Below, one piece after another: positions 1-8,555 of a stretch of DNA of 64,000 nucleotides. Every line of letters starts with the position of its first letter. Positions within the stretch are counted from its first letter, which is position 1. Both the position numbers and the translations under genes were made by a program. The notes below the pieces were generated by a model. It worked only from the letters and a program-made list of their open reading frames with translations, did no database searches and was not told the DNA's origin. Origin of the DNA: an uncultured Anaeromusa sp. (GTDB lineage: Bacteria; Bacillota; Negativicutes; Anaeromusales; Anaeromusaceae); assembly GCF_963676855.1 (NCBI RefSeq), contig NZ_OY781460.1:3346001-3410000 (forward strand), given 5' to 3'.

Positions 1-462
1 CATGGATTCCCCGACTCCCTGTACTGCTTGTCTTCCTTGTTCCGCTCGCCTTCGTGTGTCCACACTGCTCTCGTGAATTCCCTCAGCAACCTGCAACATA
101 GTTTGCGACGAAGCATGTACCCCGTTCATAAGTTGTTCCGCTTCTTTGGCCTGCTGCTCTAATTGCCAGGCCGATTCCCGACAAGTCTTCGCTTCCTGCG
201 CAACCAAGGTCCCTTCTGCCGCCGTTTTCCCCATCGCCTCCCTCGCCTGTCCCACTGCAGCTGCGACCTTAGCCGCCGCCATCTGTGACTGCTGCACAAA
301 TTGACGGATATCTTTCACCAATGCATTGACGGATTCAGCTACAGGAAGCAGCGTACGGTAAGATGACAACGTCAGAGTCCGGCTCCACTCTCCTTGGAGA
401 AGTTTTTTAACGAATTGATTCAATTCCTTTACTTCTTTATTACCCCTTGCAAAATTCCACAT
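1..462 (-). CDS. Methyl-accepting chemotaxis-like protein, C-terminus cut by window edge
   Basis: The reading frame is open from an ATG at 460-462 to the window edge, 154 codons without a stop, so the gene is partial at its 3' end. A good GGAGG ribosome binding site lies about 7 bases upstream. The visible part has no membrane segment. It is rich in Ala, Gln, Glu and Lys with heptad-like spacing, as in the coiled coil of a cytoplasmic chemoreceptor or a MinD-like filament protein. The hallmark chemoreceptor tip is not inside the window, so the family call is inferred from composition. A terminator hairpin at 493-522 separates it from the racemase gene upstream. Confidence 0.55.
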   Translation of the reverse strand, partial: MWNFARGNKEVKELNQFVKKLLQGEWSRTLTLSSYRTLLPVAESVNALVKDIRQFVQQSQMAAAKVAAAVGQAREAMGKTAAEGTLVAQEAKTCRESAWQLEQQAKEAEQLMNGVHASSQTMLQVAEGIHESSVDTRRRAEQGRQAVQGVGESM

Positions 463-492
463 ACCGAACGCCTCCTTCTCCTTTAAAACATA

Positions 493-522
493 TAAAAACC
501 GCCACCCCTCGCGGGATAGCGG
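493..522 (-). terminator. Rho-independent terminator behind the racemase gene
   Basis: On the minus strand a 10-bp stem (with G-U pairs) closed by a GCGA tetraloop is followed by TTTTTATAT. It lies about 100 bases after the racemase stop and just before the partial chemoreceptor-like gene. Confidence 0.8.
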
Positions 523-619
523 CTACTTTGCCTCTAAAAGCATTGCTACCTTTGCAGCATATGTTTTATGAATACAATTATACGTGGCCTGCAGTAACTT
601 GGCAAGCTGCTGTGTTATG

Positions 620-1360
620 TTATACTCGTATACACACTGCACAATTTTCTTTTTCCTTGCTCTCCAGCTTGCGCGCCATCTGAACCGCCCGCTGCGCTAA
701 AAGCAGCGTAGGATCCACGGTTTCAAACGTTCCCTGCACCTTGGCAAAAAGCAAAGGAATTTCCGTACAGCCGGCAATAAACGCTTTCACACCGTTGCGG
801 CTATAGTGCTCCATCATCTCTTTCAACCGCTCTAAGCAGGGACTGCCATTTATGTGTCCGCTTTTCACTTCAGTAATTGCCTGGGAAATAAGCTTTTGTT
901 CTTCCGGTCGCGGCGTCAAAAATGCCAGCCCTTTTTGACTCAGCCGCTGTTGATACAGTCCGGTGCGAACGGTTGCCTCCGTAGCAAACAACATTATTTC
1001 TCGTGGCTCATACGTTTTAGCCTGCAACAAATATTCTGCTACGGTGTCAATAATATGCACTACCGGAATCGCCACCGCTTTTTGCACTGCTGCAAACCAA
1101 AAATGTGCCGTATTGCAGGGAATAACAATAAAATCAGCGCCTGAACGCTCCAACAGTTGTGCAGAGCGCACCAACTCAGCTTCTGGGCTGAGCGAATCAT
1201 GCAAAATGGCGTCAATGCGCGAAGGGATATGCGGATTGTTGTAAATCAAGATTGAAAGATGCTCTTGGTCAGTTTGCGCTTTTGTATTTTCAATCATTTT
1301 TACGAACAAGTCCGCCGTTGCCATTGGCCCCATGCCACCAAGTACTCCAATCATAACCAT
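620..1360 (-). CDS. Aspartate/glutamate racemase family protein
   Basis: This 246-residue protein is a PLP-independent amino acid racemase of the Asp/Glu/hydantoin racemase superfamily. It shows the N-terminal GGMGPMAT phosphate/substrate loop near residue 8 and two catalytic cysteines, C82 in IPCNTAH and C198 in AGCTEIPLL. That is the normal two-cysteine acid-base pair, so it is probably active. I chose the ATG at 1360 because GGAGG sits 7 bases upstream; an extension to 1450 would lack a ribosome binding site. It follows a LysR gene on the same strand and probably shares its transcript. The substrate cannot be told from sequence; aspartate is the default for this subfamily. Confidence 0.88.
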   Translation of the reverse strand: MVMIGVLGGMGPMATADLFVKMIENTKAQTDQEHLSILIYNNPHIPSRIDAILHDSLSPEAELVRSAQLLERSGADFIVIPCNTAHFWFAAVQKAVAIPVVHIIDTVAEYLLQAKTYEPREIMLFATEATVRTGLYQQRLSQKGLAFLTPRPEEQKLISQAITEVKSGHINGSPCLERLKEMMEHYSRNGVKAFIAGCTEIPLLFAKVQGTFETVDPTLLLAQRAVQMARKLESKEKENCAVCIRV

Positions 1361-1446
1361 AGGTTCCGCCTCCTTTTTGCGTATTTCTACTTTTAGCTTA
1401 CACAAAAAGAAAAGCCCTGAAAAATCAGCGCTTTTTATGCCATCCA

Positions 1447-2349
1447 TCATTTATTTTTATAAGCATCCGTATCTTCCAAAAGTGTCAGCAAACTTTCTGC
1501 AACAGAGGCATTTTTACTCAACTGCCAAAGCAGCGCCTGCATACCGACAGTAAAGGTCTGTCTGACGCGATGCACAAGAAAAATCTTCATCTTTAATTCC
1601 GGCCCTGCCGCCAAACGCAACCGGCCTTGCTGCAACTCCTCTTGCACCAACGTCTTGGGCAGATAGGCTGCTCCCAAGCCGTTCAATACCGCCCTCTTGA
1701 CCGCCTCCGAATCACTATATTCGGCCACAGTATGACATAATTGACCGCCTCGCGCCAACTCCCATTGCGCCCTAAAATCACTGCCTTGTTTAAAATTAAC
1801 TAAAGGCAACACGTCCCCATTTTCCCAAGGAAAATCTTGGCCGATCACCCAAAGAATATCCTCTTCCCAAACAGCATGTTCCTTCAGGCGGCGCAGGTAG
1901 TTACGCCCATGAATCAATCCCAGATCAAACTGGCCGTCTTCTACGCCCTGCAATACAGTCTTCGTATTGGAGCATACTTCTGTGCTGACAATAAGCCGAG
2001 GCATTTGCACTTGCAGCCGCCGAAGGACATCTGGCAAAAAATAGTTAATCAGCTGTGTGGATACGCCCAACACAAGAGCTTCCTGACTTTCCGCGTATGC
2101 TGCCAGTTCTTCCTTGGTCTGCTCCCATTGCAGCAGCATGCTCTCTGCATGAGCCACCAGGCATTGTCCCGCTTCGGTTAGCAGCAGGCGTTTTCCCTTG
2201 CGCGTGAAAAGCCGCGCTCCTACTGCACTTTCTAGATTATGAATCTGCGCCGTAATCGCCGGTTGCGTAAAGTTCAGCCGTTCCGCCGCCTGGGTAATAT
2301 TCAGCAACCGAGCAACCAGCAAAAAGGTTTTCAGTAATCGCAATTCCAT
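1447..2349 (-). CDS. LysR-family transcriptional regulator
   Basis: The protein has 300 residues, the usual LysR length. The first 60 residues form a winged helix-turn-helix with the typical run AAERLNFTQPAITAQI, and the rest is a periplasmic-binding-like effector domain. The start at 2349 (MELRLLKTF) is the family-typical N-terminus; an in-frame extension to 2382 is basic and unlike the family. It lies just upstream of and co-directional with the racemase rather than divergent from it, so its target may be its own operon. The coinducer is unknown. Confidence 0.9.
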   Translation of the reverse strand: MELRLLKTFLLVARLLNITQAAERLNFTQPAITAQIHNLESAVGARLFTRKGKRLLLTEAGQCLVAHAESMLLQWEQTKEELAAYAESQEALVLGVSTQLINYFLPDVLRRLQVQMPRLIVSTEVCSNTKTVLQGVEDGQFDLGLIHGRNYLRRLKEHAVWEEDILWVIGQDFPWENGDVLPLVNFKQGSDFRAQWELARGGQLCHTVAEYSDSEAVKRAVLNGLGAAYLPKTLVQEELQQGRLRLAAGPELKMKIFLVHRVRQTFTVGMQALLWQLSKNASVAESLLTLLEDTDAYKNK

Positions 2350-2502
2350 CCGCTCACCGCCGCTCTTTCTTTCTCTTCTCATTGTATCTGTCGCAGCAAA
2401 CTATGGCAACGCTTCGCCATGGGCTTTAAGCAAAAGATACCGAACAGAGAAAGGCCAGAGAGAGGAGAGGAAATCTTGTCTAAAATACAATTATGCCGTC
2501 GT

Positions 2503-2541
2503 AAAAAAACAGGCCCGCATTCCGAAAAATGCAGACCTGTT
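2503..2541 (-). terminator. Terminator of the DUF3100-type operon
   Basis: On the minus strand AACAGG...CCTGTT forms a stem with an inner GCATT/AATGC stem and is followed by a run of seven T. It begins 12 bases after the stop of the small membrane protein gene. Confidence 0.9.
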
Positions 2542-2552
2542 ATAAACCCAGA

Positions 2553-3002
2553 TTAGATAACGCCTTCTAAATGCAGCATGAACTGCGCAATGGCCGTAGA
2601 AAATACAAACGTGCCTGTATAAACCGCCAACGCTACAATGATGATGCGCCAGGACATCTTTTTGAAAATTTCCAAGTCTTTACCGACACCTAAGCCTGCA
2701 TAAGCCAAGATGGGCGTACAAAGAGCCAAAAAGTCAATTTTCCCAGTATAGAGAGTTACCTCTTTTGCCACCGGGGAAAGCTGCGAAGTCGACAGCAACG
2801 CCACTAAAGATACCCAAAAAACCATCGGCAGTTTTCCCGGCACCACTTTGGCTAAAATCATGCCAGCTACCGTAATCACCAGCAAAATAGCATACCCAAT
2901 CAAAGAATCCCCAAACGGCTGCTGGTAACCAATCATATTCCCTACAACCGTAATCAAGCCGAACAAAACCATGACGGCAATTGTTTCCTGCAAACGCATC
3001 AT
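2553..3002 (-). CDS. Small polytopic membrane protein, partner of the DUF3100-type protein
   Basis: A 149-residue, very hydrophobic protein with about four or five membrane segments. Its start ATG overlaps the stop codon of the upstream gene by 4 bases (ATGA), and a GGAGGG site lies within the end of that gene, so the two are translationally coupled. This arrangement suggests the two products form one membrane complex, probably a transporter. I do not recognise a substrate. The context (divergent M20 amidohydrolase) suggests uptake of an N-acylated amino acid or a similar conjugate; this is inference. Confidence 0.7.
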   Translation of the reverse strand: MMRLQETIAVMVLFGLITVVGNMIGYQQPFGDSLIGYAILLVITVAGMILAKVVPGKLPMVFWVSLVALLSTSQLSPVAKEVTLYTGKIDFLALCTPILAYAGLGVGKDLEIFKKMSWRIIIVALAVYTGTFVFSTAIAQFMLHLEGVI

Positions 3003-3799
3003 GAGGGCTTTCCTCCCTTCGGAGACAGTATAGGTGACAAAACGCGATAGAGATAGTTTGTCACCGGCAAGGAAATAAAGAGGCAGAAGTAAATACCCAC
3101 GATAGTCGTTAACAAGTTAGCAGCGCCGGCATACATCAAAATTTCGTTCGCCATTTCCGGGTGCACGGCTTTCAGCGCCCCCGACGCAGCCGCCATCATG
3201 CTGCCCGAACCAACGCCTGCGCCCATAGCGAGCGCAAAAGGATGAAATATTTGCAACGCAGCTAAATAGCCAGCTAAAAGCCCCAGCCAAACCGCCCCAA
3301 AGACCGTGCCACAAATGTACACAGACATAACGCCGCGGCCTTCCGGTGAATCCAAACCGTATTTTTCAGCAATAATAGCGATATTAGGCTCACGGTCAAT
3401 GGAAAAGGTAGCTCCTACAGCTTCACGCCCTAAACCGAGGAACAATGCTAAGGGCAAGCCCAGCACTACCGTTCCTAAAAAGTGTCCCAGCTCCTGAATG
3501 GACAAAGTCCATCCGGATTGAGCCAATTTCGCCACAGAGGGTCCAATAATGACCCCCAGTTTAGTAACCAACAGCAAGGTCACAACCGTCAGCACCTGCG
3601 AAGCTACGCCCATTTCCGGCAATTTCATAACCTTCAGTTTGGGCCAGCTGATAAAAGCGCCTAGAACCATAGCATATAACATAGGTAAAAATAAGAGCAC
3701 CCCGGGTCCCAGAGGAATTTTGTGCGTGCCGATGCCCTCGCAGACCATAACGAGAAGCAACGCCAAGCCATGCACTTTCCAAGACGTTAAAACCTTCAA
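2999..3799 (-). CDS. DUF3100-type integral membrane protein
   Basis: A 266-residue protein with about eight hydrophobic segments. The length and the N-terminal pattern (GIGTHKIPLGPGVLLFLPML) resemble the DUF3100 family of unknown function; I assign it from memory of the family, not a search. It starts with TTG at 3797-3799 behind a GGGGGCGGAG stretch; no better start is available. It is coupled by ATGA to a second small membrane protein and is divergent from an M20 amidohydrolase 240 bases away. A transport role is likely but not shown. Confidence 0.7.
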   Translation of the reverse strand: MKVLTSWKVHGLALLLVMVCEGIGTHKIPLGPGVLLFLPMLYAMVLGAFISWPKLKVMKLPEMGVASQVLTVVTLLLVTKLGVIIGPSVAKLAQSGWTLSIQELGHFLGTVVLGLPLALFLGLGREAVGATFSIDREPNIAIIAEKYGLDSPEGRGVMSVYICGTVFGAVWLGLLAGYLAALQIFHPFALAMGAGVGSGSMMAAASGALKAVHPEMANEILMYAGAANLLTTIVGIYFCLFISLPVTNYLYRVLSPILSPKGGKPS

Positions 3800-4042
3800 G
3801 ATTCTCCGCCCCCTTTCACGTATTGAAAATTATGGTATCATTATCTATTTAACGCGTCAAACTGAGAAAGAAAGAAAATACATCTATTTTCCCTTTTCTT
3901 GTTTGTTATTCGCCAATAACCACCTTTTTTCGCCGCTTGTTCTCCTTGCATCAGAGCTTTATACTTAAGGAGTATTCATTACGTCTACTTTCTTTAACAA
4001 GACGCCAAGAACTATAAAGAAGCAACGCAAGGAGTGTTCACC
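3800..4042. promoter_or_regulatory. Divergent control region between the DUF3100-type operon and the amidohydrolase
   Basis: This 243-base AT-rich stretch must hold the promoters of both divergent units. TAAT-rich candidate -10 boxes are visible around 3825-3850 on the minus strand, but no pair of consensus boxes is clear enough to name. No ORF is supported here. Confidence 0.5.
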
Positions 4043-5359
4043 ATGACCAAAGAGGAATGCAAGCAGCGAGTCACCGCCGTCATCCAGGCGCATAAGGAGG
4101 AAATATTCGCCCTAGCCGAAGCGGTCTTCCGCGAACCGGAGTTGGGCTTTAAAGAAACTAAAACTGCCGCTAAAATTGCCGCTATGTTTGAAAAGCACAA
4201 TATCCCCGCCGAACAAGGCCTCGCCCTAACCGGTGTTAAAGGCCGCCTCAAAGGCCGCAGCAGCGGCCGCACCATTGCCGTACTTGGCGAGCTGGATGCA
4301 GTTATCTGTCATGAGCATCCGGCGGCTTCCCCGGAAACTGGCGCCGCTCACGCCTGCGGCCATCATGCACAGCTTGCAGCTATGGCCGCCTGTGCCATCG
4401 GCCTGGCCGAGTCCGGCGTCATGCAAGAACTAGACGGCGACGTAGTCCCTTTTGCCGTCCCTGCCGAAGAGTATGTAGAAATTGAATACCGCAATCGTCT
4501 GCGTACCGAAGGAAAACTAGGTTTTCTGGCCGGCAAAGCGGAGTTAATCCGCCTTGGCGCTTTTGACGATGTCGACATGTCCATGATGATGCATCTCTCC
4601 ACGACCGGAGAAGGAAGTCGTCTTATACAAGTAGGCGGCACCAGCAATGGCTTCATCGGCAAGCTCATTCGCTACAAAGGACGCGAAGCCCATGCCGCCG
4701 GCGCTCCTCACGAAGGCGTGAACGCCCTCAATGCCGCCATGTTGGCGATGATGGCCGTCCACGCCCAAAGGGAAACATTCCGTGACGAAGACCATGTACG
4801 CTTTCACCCCATCATCACCAAAGGCGGCGATTTAGTCAATGTCGTGCCGTCGGACGTTCGCCTGGAAAGCTATGTCCGCGCTCGCACCGTCCCCGCCATT
4901 ATCGACGCCAACGTTAAAATTGACCGAGCCTTGCAAGCTGGGGCCTTGGCCATCGGCGCTGACGTGGAAATCACCGACCTGCCAGGCTACCTTCCTTTAA
5001 GCAATGACGCCTCCTTCAGCGCTTTGCTGCGAAAAAATGCCGCCGCTTTGGTTGGCGCCGACAAAGTGGAGGAACTGGATCATCACGCCGCTAGCACCGA
5101 CATGGGTGATCTTTCCCATATTATGCCTGTCACACACCCCTGGATTGGCGGCGTTAGCGGCAACGCTCATACCCGAGATTTCTGCGTCTCCGATCCGGAC
5201 ATGGCCTATCTGGTCTCCGCGCAAGCTATGGCTCATACCATTGTTGACTTACTTTACGATCATGCTGCCGAAGCAGAAGCTATTCTCACAAACTACACCC
5301 CACCCATGACTCGCGAAAGCTATGTAAAGTTTTGGGAAGACATCGCCTCGAAGAAATAA
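4043..5359 (+). CDS. M20-family metallo-amidohydrolase (aminobenzoyl-glutamate hydrolase-like)
   Basis: The 438-residue protein carries the binuclear metal motifs of M20 peptidases: HACGHH at residues 103-108, a PAEEY glutamate pair near 141-144 and a late ASTDMGD stretch. The STDMGDLSH pattern is typical of the aminobenzoyl-glutamate utilisation group rather than of dipeptidases. It probably hydrolyses an N-acyl or aryl amide of an amino acid in the cytoplasm. AAGGAG lies 8 bases before the ATG at 4043, so the GTG at 4034 is not the start. It is divergent from the DUF3100-type membrane pair, which may deliver the substrate. It ends in its own terminator. Confidence 0.88.
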   Translation: MTKEECKQRVTAVIQAHKEEIFALAEAVFREPELGFKETKTAAKIAAMFEKHNIPAEQGLALTGVKGRLKGRSSGRTIAVLGELDAVICHEHPAASPETGAAHACGHHAQLAAMAACAIGLAESGVMQELDGDVVPFAVPAEEYVEIEYRNRLRTEGKLGFLAGKAELIRLGAFDDVDMSMMMHLSTTGEGSRLIQVGGTSNGFIGKLIRYKGREAHAAGAPHEGVNALNAAMLAMMAVHAQRETFRDEDHVRFHPIITKGGDLVNVVPSDVRLESYVRARTVPAIIDANVKIDRALQAGALAIGADVEITDLPGYLPLSNDASFSALLRKNAAALVGADKVEELDHHAASTDMGDLSHIMPVTHPWIGGVSGNAHTRDFCVSDPDMAYLVSAQAMAHTIVDLLYDHAAEAEAILTNYTPPMTRESYVKFWEDIASKK

Positions 5360-5400
5360 AAGTCAACAGCAAGAAATGAAAATTTTGAACTTGCTTTTAT

Positions 5401-5446
5401 AAAAACAGCGCTAAGGTGAATGAACTAACCCTTAGCGCTGTTTTCT
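5401..5446 (+). terminator. Terminator after the amidohydrolase gene
   Basis: The arms ACAGCGCTAAGG and CCTTAGCGCTGT flank a 12-base loop and are followed by TTTTCTTAT. The A-rich left flank would let it also stop transcription coming from the right. Confidence 0.9.
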
Positions 5447-5788
5447 TATATCTCCGTTTGCAAGAAAACTTCAACTAACTTCGGATCAAACTGACTACTG
5501 GCCAACGACCGCAGTTCCTCGATCGCTTCTGCTAAGTCCATCAATTTCGGCATGTTTGCGAATTTCTTTCCGTTCGCCAGGCGAAAGAAGCTCTCGCTTA
5601 TTCAAAATTTCCAGTGAAATAGCGACTTTACCCAAATCATAAATATATACAGCCATCAAAGAAAGAGAACTGCACAAGAAAACACCAAACCAAATAAGCT
5701 CATCTGCTGCATAATGGTCCACTGCATCCACCGTCGCACTGCCTCTCCTCCTTTCACGTTTTTCAACTATTATCATACTTTTATGCAA
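5446..5788 (-). pseudogene. Remnant of an HD-GYP phosphodiesterase gene
   Basis: On the minus strand one frame holds DLGKVAI and EILNKRELLSPGER, clearly the start of an HD-GYP domain, but with Tyr in place of the catalytic His of the HD pair. The match then breaks: a second frame carries a typical HD-GYP C-terminal tail (AIEELRSLASSQFDP) ending at a TAA at 5446-5448. The middle of the domain, including the HHExxDGxGYP motif, is missing, as is any N-terminal sensor. This is a deleted and frameshifted relic of the family found intact at 11534-12190 and 29221-30282. Confidence 0.8.
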
Positions 5789-5846
5789 GACAGGTTCTTT
5801 TTTTACTGAAAATACCTTCCACTTGCCCTATTTTACAGCACAACAT

Positions 5847-5876
5847 TTGTGTTTTTACCTAAAAAGGGTATATAAT
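5847..5876 (+). promoter_or_regulatory. Promoter of the GntR-family gene
   Basis: TTGTGT (5847-5852), an 18-base spacer and a perfect TATAAT (5871-5876) lie 100 bases before the start codon. The -10 box is consensus and the -35 is partial. Confidence 0.65.
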
Positions 5877-5976
5877 GGAGCCACACTAAACGAGATTCGC
5901 TGCAGATTTACCTGCAATAAAATAGATTGGACAGCATCGGACATCGTCTCTTTGCTGATTTTTCGAGGAGGTCGCT

Positions 5977-6651
5977 ATGGCTCGTCAACTTTCCTTGCCC
6001 ATCAATCGTCAACCGCTCAGCGAGCAAGTTTACCATCAAATCAAAAAATTGATACTCACCGGCCAGTTGGAACAAGGAACTCGCCTGACTGAGAAAACAC
6101 TAGCCCAAGACTTAGGTATCAGTCCTACCCCTGTCCGCGAATCACTGCGACGCTTGTATGCAGACGGGCTTGTGGAATTGCAGCCTTATAAAGGCGTTAT
6201 TGTTCGCTCTGTTAAACCGGAAGAAGTACTAGAAGCTTTTGCCTGCCGTGAAGCCTTAGAGGGCTTGGCTGGATCCTTGGCTGCCAAAACGATTGATGCA
6301 GAAGGCATTGCTAAGTTACGCGACGTACTCGCGCGCACGCTGCAGGAAGAATCCCGAGATGCGCTGGTCAAACTAAACGAAGAGTTTCACCAGGTTATTT
6401 TAGAGTATGCGCAAAACCGCCGTCTCTTTCTTCTCTTGGACACCTTGCAAGATATTATCCGCTTTCGGCGCCAATTGGCCGCCTACAACCCGGAATACAA
6501 GGGTTCTATTTACCGCCAGCATAGCGCTATCGCCGATGCACTAGAGAAAAAAGATAGCGAAAAAGCATCTCTTCTTTTACAGGAACATATTCAAGACAGC
6601 GCCGCTTCTTTCGCGCAAGAAATACACGGCAATAAAAAAACCGGTAAATAA
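5977..6651 (+). CDS. GntR-family transcriptional regulator, FCD (FadR-like) subfamily
   Basis: A 224-residue regulator. Residues 10-75 form the GntR winged helix (ISPTPVRESLRRL recognition region). The remainder is an all-helical FCD ligand domain with metal-binding pattern residues (FHQ, RQHSAI and QEHI histidines). FCD regulators typically sense organic acids, sugar acids or amino acids. AGGAGG lies 7 bases before the ATG. It is monocistronic, bounded by a promoter at 5847 and a terminator at 6692. It may control the nearby amidohydrolase and transporter cluster, which is inference from position. Confidence 0.9.
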   Translation: MARQLSLPINRQPLSEQVYHQIKKLILTGQLEQGTRLTEKTLAQDLGISPTPVRESLRRLYADGLVELQPYKGVIVRSVKPEEVLEAFACREALEGLAGSLAAKTIDAEGIAKLRDVLARTLQEESRDALVKLNEEFHQVILEYAQNRRLFLLLDTLQDIIRFRRQLAAYNPEYKGSIYRQHSAIADALEKKDSEKASLLLQEHIQDSAASFAQEIHGNKKTGK

Positions 6652-6691
6652 AAGAAGTTTTGCCTTTCCTTGCTTGCAAAACAAAACTTTT

Positions 6692-6722
6692 TAAAGCACG
6701 CCTTTAGGGTGTGCTTTTTTTA
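6692..6722 (+). terminator. Terminator after the GntR-family gene
   Basis: AAAGCACGCC and GGGTGTGCTTT form a stem with a TTTA loop followed by a run of T. Confidence 0.9.
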
Positions 6723-6842
6723 ATTTATGCAATTGTAGATTGTATTCATTCTTTTCTTTTAGAGGAAATTTTCAAACTATATAGAACTAAGTTAGTGAAA
6801 GAACGAACTACGGAAGGTAGTCCGAAAAAAGGAGAGATATTT

Positions 6843-7043
6843 ATGAGCAATACAACTCATTGCACCTGCGGGCATGAACTACGTTTCTGGCTGGTAGCTG
6901 ATATTGAGCAAGTTCCCACTCGCTATATTTGGGAAGCCTATTGCCCCCACTGCAAACAAGAGCAAAGCACACTTCTAGCTGCCCAATGTGCTGCTGAGGC
7001 GGAAAAACTACTTCGAGAACATAATTTGCAACCAAATTGCTAA
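6843..7043 (+). CDS. Small zinc-ribbon-like protein of unknown function
   Basis: A 66-residue protein with two cysteine clusters, CTCGH near residue 8 and CPHC near residue 37, the arrangement of a small zinc ribbon or rubredoxin-like knuckle. The ATG at 6843 follows AAAGGAG at good spacing; the longer in-frame extension to 6711 starts inside the previous terminator and is rejected. It is a single gene between two terminators. No function can be assigned. Confidence 0.7.
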   Translation: MSNTTHCTCGHELRFWLVADIEQVPTRYIWEAYCPHCKQEQSTLLAAQCAAEAEKLLREHNLQPNC

Positions 7044-7060
7044 GAGAAAGTAAATTCGAC

Positions 7061-7095
7061 AAAAAAACGAGCCTTGTTAAAAGGCTCGTTTTTTA
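7061..7095. terminator. Bidirectional terminator between convergent genes
   Basis: AAAAAACGAGCC and GGCTCGTTTTTT are perfectly complementary around a 9-base loop. It has a U-run on both strands and serves the zinc-ribbon gene (plus) and malic enzyme (minus). Confidence 0.93.
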
Positions 7096-7141
7096 TATGA
7101 TTCTATAACCTCTCAGGTTACTCTTGGTTCCATCTTTTTTC

Positions 7142-8380
7142 TTATTGAATGCCGTGAGCAATGCGTTTTGCCGCCCGTAGCTCCACCTCTGCCGGATCTA
7201 CTTTCACTCTGGCTACGCCAGTTTCCATGGCCGCCTTAGCCACCGCCTTAGCTACCGCCGGCGCCACCCGTTTGTCAAAAGCATTAGGAACCACATAATC
7301 TTCCCGCAGCTCCTCCTCTTTGACCAAATCCGCAATCGCATATACAGCGGCCAATTTCATCTCATCATTAATGCGGCGGGCGCGCACATCAATAGCACCG
7401 CGGAAAATGCCAGGAAATACGCTGACATTGTTTACTTGGTTCGGCGCATCCGAGCGGCCAGTACCGGCTACCTTAACACCCGCGGCCTTGGCTTCCTCAT
7501 AGCCGATTTCCGGCTGCGGATTGCACAAGGAGAAAACGATAGCGTCGTTAGCCATTTTTGCAATCAGCTCCGGCGTAAACGCGCCAGGCGCCGATACACC
7601 GATCAATACATCCGCCCCTTCAATGACCTCCGACAATTTGCCTTGGCGGCATTCTTTGTTGGTTCGCCCTAAAAGCGTCTCCTGCATGGCATCTACCCTG
7701 GTTTTATCCATACCTTGATACATAGCGCCTTTCGAGTTCAGCATCGTTACATCGGTTGCCCCTGCTTGCAAGAACAGCCGCACAATGGCCGTTCCCGCCG
7801 CCCCAGCGCCATTAACCAAAATGCGAACCTTCGCCATTTCCTTGCCTACCAGGCGCAACGCGCCGACAACTGCAGAAACCGCGGCAATCGCCGTCCCATG
7901 CTGATCATCGTGAAATACGGGAATGTCCATCATTTCCTGCAAGCGCGCTTCCACTTCATAGCATTTCGGCGATTCGATATCTTCTAAATTAATACCCGCG
8001 AAAGACGGCTCCAAATATTTGACGGTCTGCACCAACTGATCCGTATCCGTCGTCCCTAAGCAAACCGGCACAGCATCCACATCACCAAACACTTTGTACA
8101 AAACAGCTTTCCCTTCCATGACCGGCAGTGCCGCTTCCGGTCCGATATTACCAAGTCCCAACACTCGGGTGCCGTCGCTAACAACCGCTACCATATTGCC
8201 TCTACAAGTGTATTCAAAGGATAAGTCTTTATCGCCATTGATTTCCTTGCAAGGCTCCGCCACACCAGGCGTATAAGCCAAACTCAGATCATAGCCATCC
8301 TTTAATTCTACTTTATTGGTCATTTCCAATTTACCATTGTTTTCCCGATGGAAATGCAAGGCTTCTTCTCGCAAACTCAT
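7142..8380 (-). CDS. NAD(P)-dependent malic enzyme (oxaloacetate-decarboxylating)
   Basis: A 412-residue short-form bacterial malic enzyme that converts malate to pyruvate and CO2. It shows the malic N-terminal domain with the YTPGVAEPC motif and the metal/substrate region FHDDQHGTA near residue 160. A Rossmann NAD-binding domain follows, with GAGAAG near 195. The start ATG at 8380 has GGGGG 7 bases upstream; the longer reading frame is not supported. Lack of the C-terminal phosphotransacetylase-like domain makes it the NAD-ME type of about 400 residues. With the DcuC carrier two genes away it supports growth on, or excretion of, C4-dicarboxylates. Confidence 0.95.
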   Translation of the reverse strand: MSLREEALHFHRENNGKLEMTNKVELKDGYDLSLAYTPGVAEPCKEINGDKDLSFEYTCRGNMVAVVSDGTRVLGLGNIGPEAALPVMEGKAVLYKVFGDVDAVPVCLGTTDTDQLVQTVKYLEPSFAGINLEDIESPKCYEVEARLQEMMDIPVFHDDQHGTAIAAVSAVVGALRLVGKEMAKVRILVNGAGAAGTAIVRLFLQAGATDVTMLNSKGAMYQGMDKTRVDAMQETLLGRTNKECRQGKLSEVIEGADVLIGVSAPGAFTPELIAKMANDAIVFSLCNPQPEIGYEEAKAAGVKVAGTGRSDAPNQVNNVSVFPGIFRGAIDVRARRINDEMKLAAVYAIADLVKEEELREDYVVPNAFDKRVAPAVAKAVAKAAMETGVARVKVDPAEVELRAAKRIAHGIQ

Positions 8381-8513
8381 ATTGTTTCCCCCTTGTTTTT
8401 GCACACCGTATCTTGTATACGGAAATACTTTAAAAAAACACGTTGCATCTCTGCATCGTGTTTTCAGTATACGCCTCATAAAGCAATAAAGCAACTCGAC
8501 TTGTCTGAATTTT

Positions 8514-8539
8514 TAAAAAACATCCTCTATTCTATAGAG
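8514..8539 (-). terminator. Probable terminator after the YibE/F gene
   Basis: On the minus strand CTCTAT-AGA-ATAGAG forms a 6-bp stem followed by GATGTTTTTTA, 17 bases after the stop. The stem is short. Confidence 0.55.
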
Positions 8540-8555
8540 TGTAGAATAACCGCCC

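Noticed and set aside
5495-5788. The 97-codon frame as an intact small membrane protein
   Set aside because: Its recognisable part is a damaged HD-GYP domain, and the rest of the domain continues in another frame, so a pseudogene explains it better.
6711-6842. N-terminal extension of the small zinc-ribbon gene
   Set aside because: The extension begins within a terminator hairpin, while the ATG at 6843 has its own AAAGGAG site.
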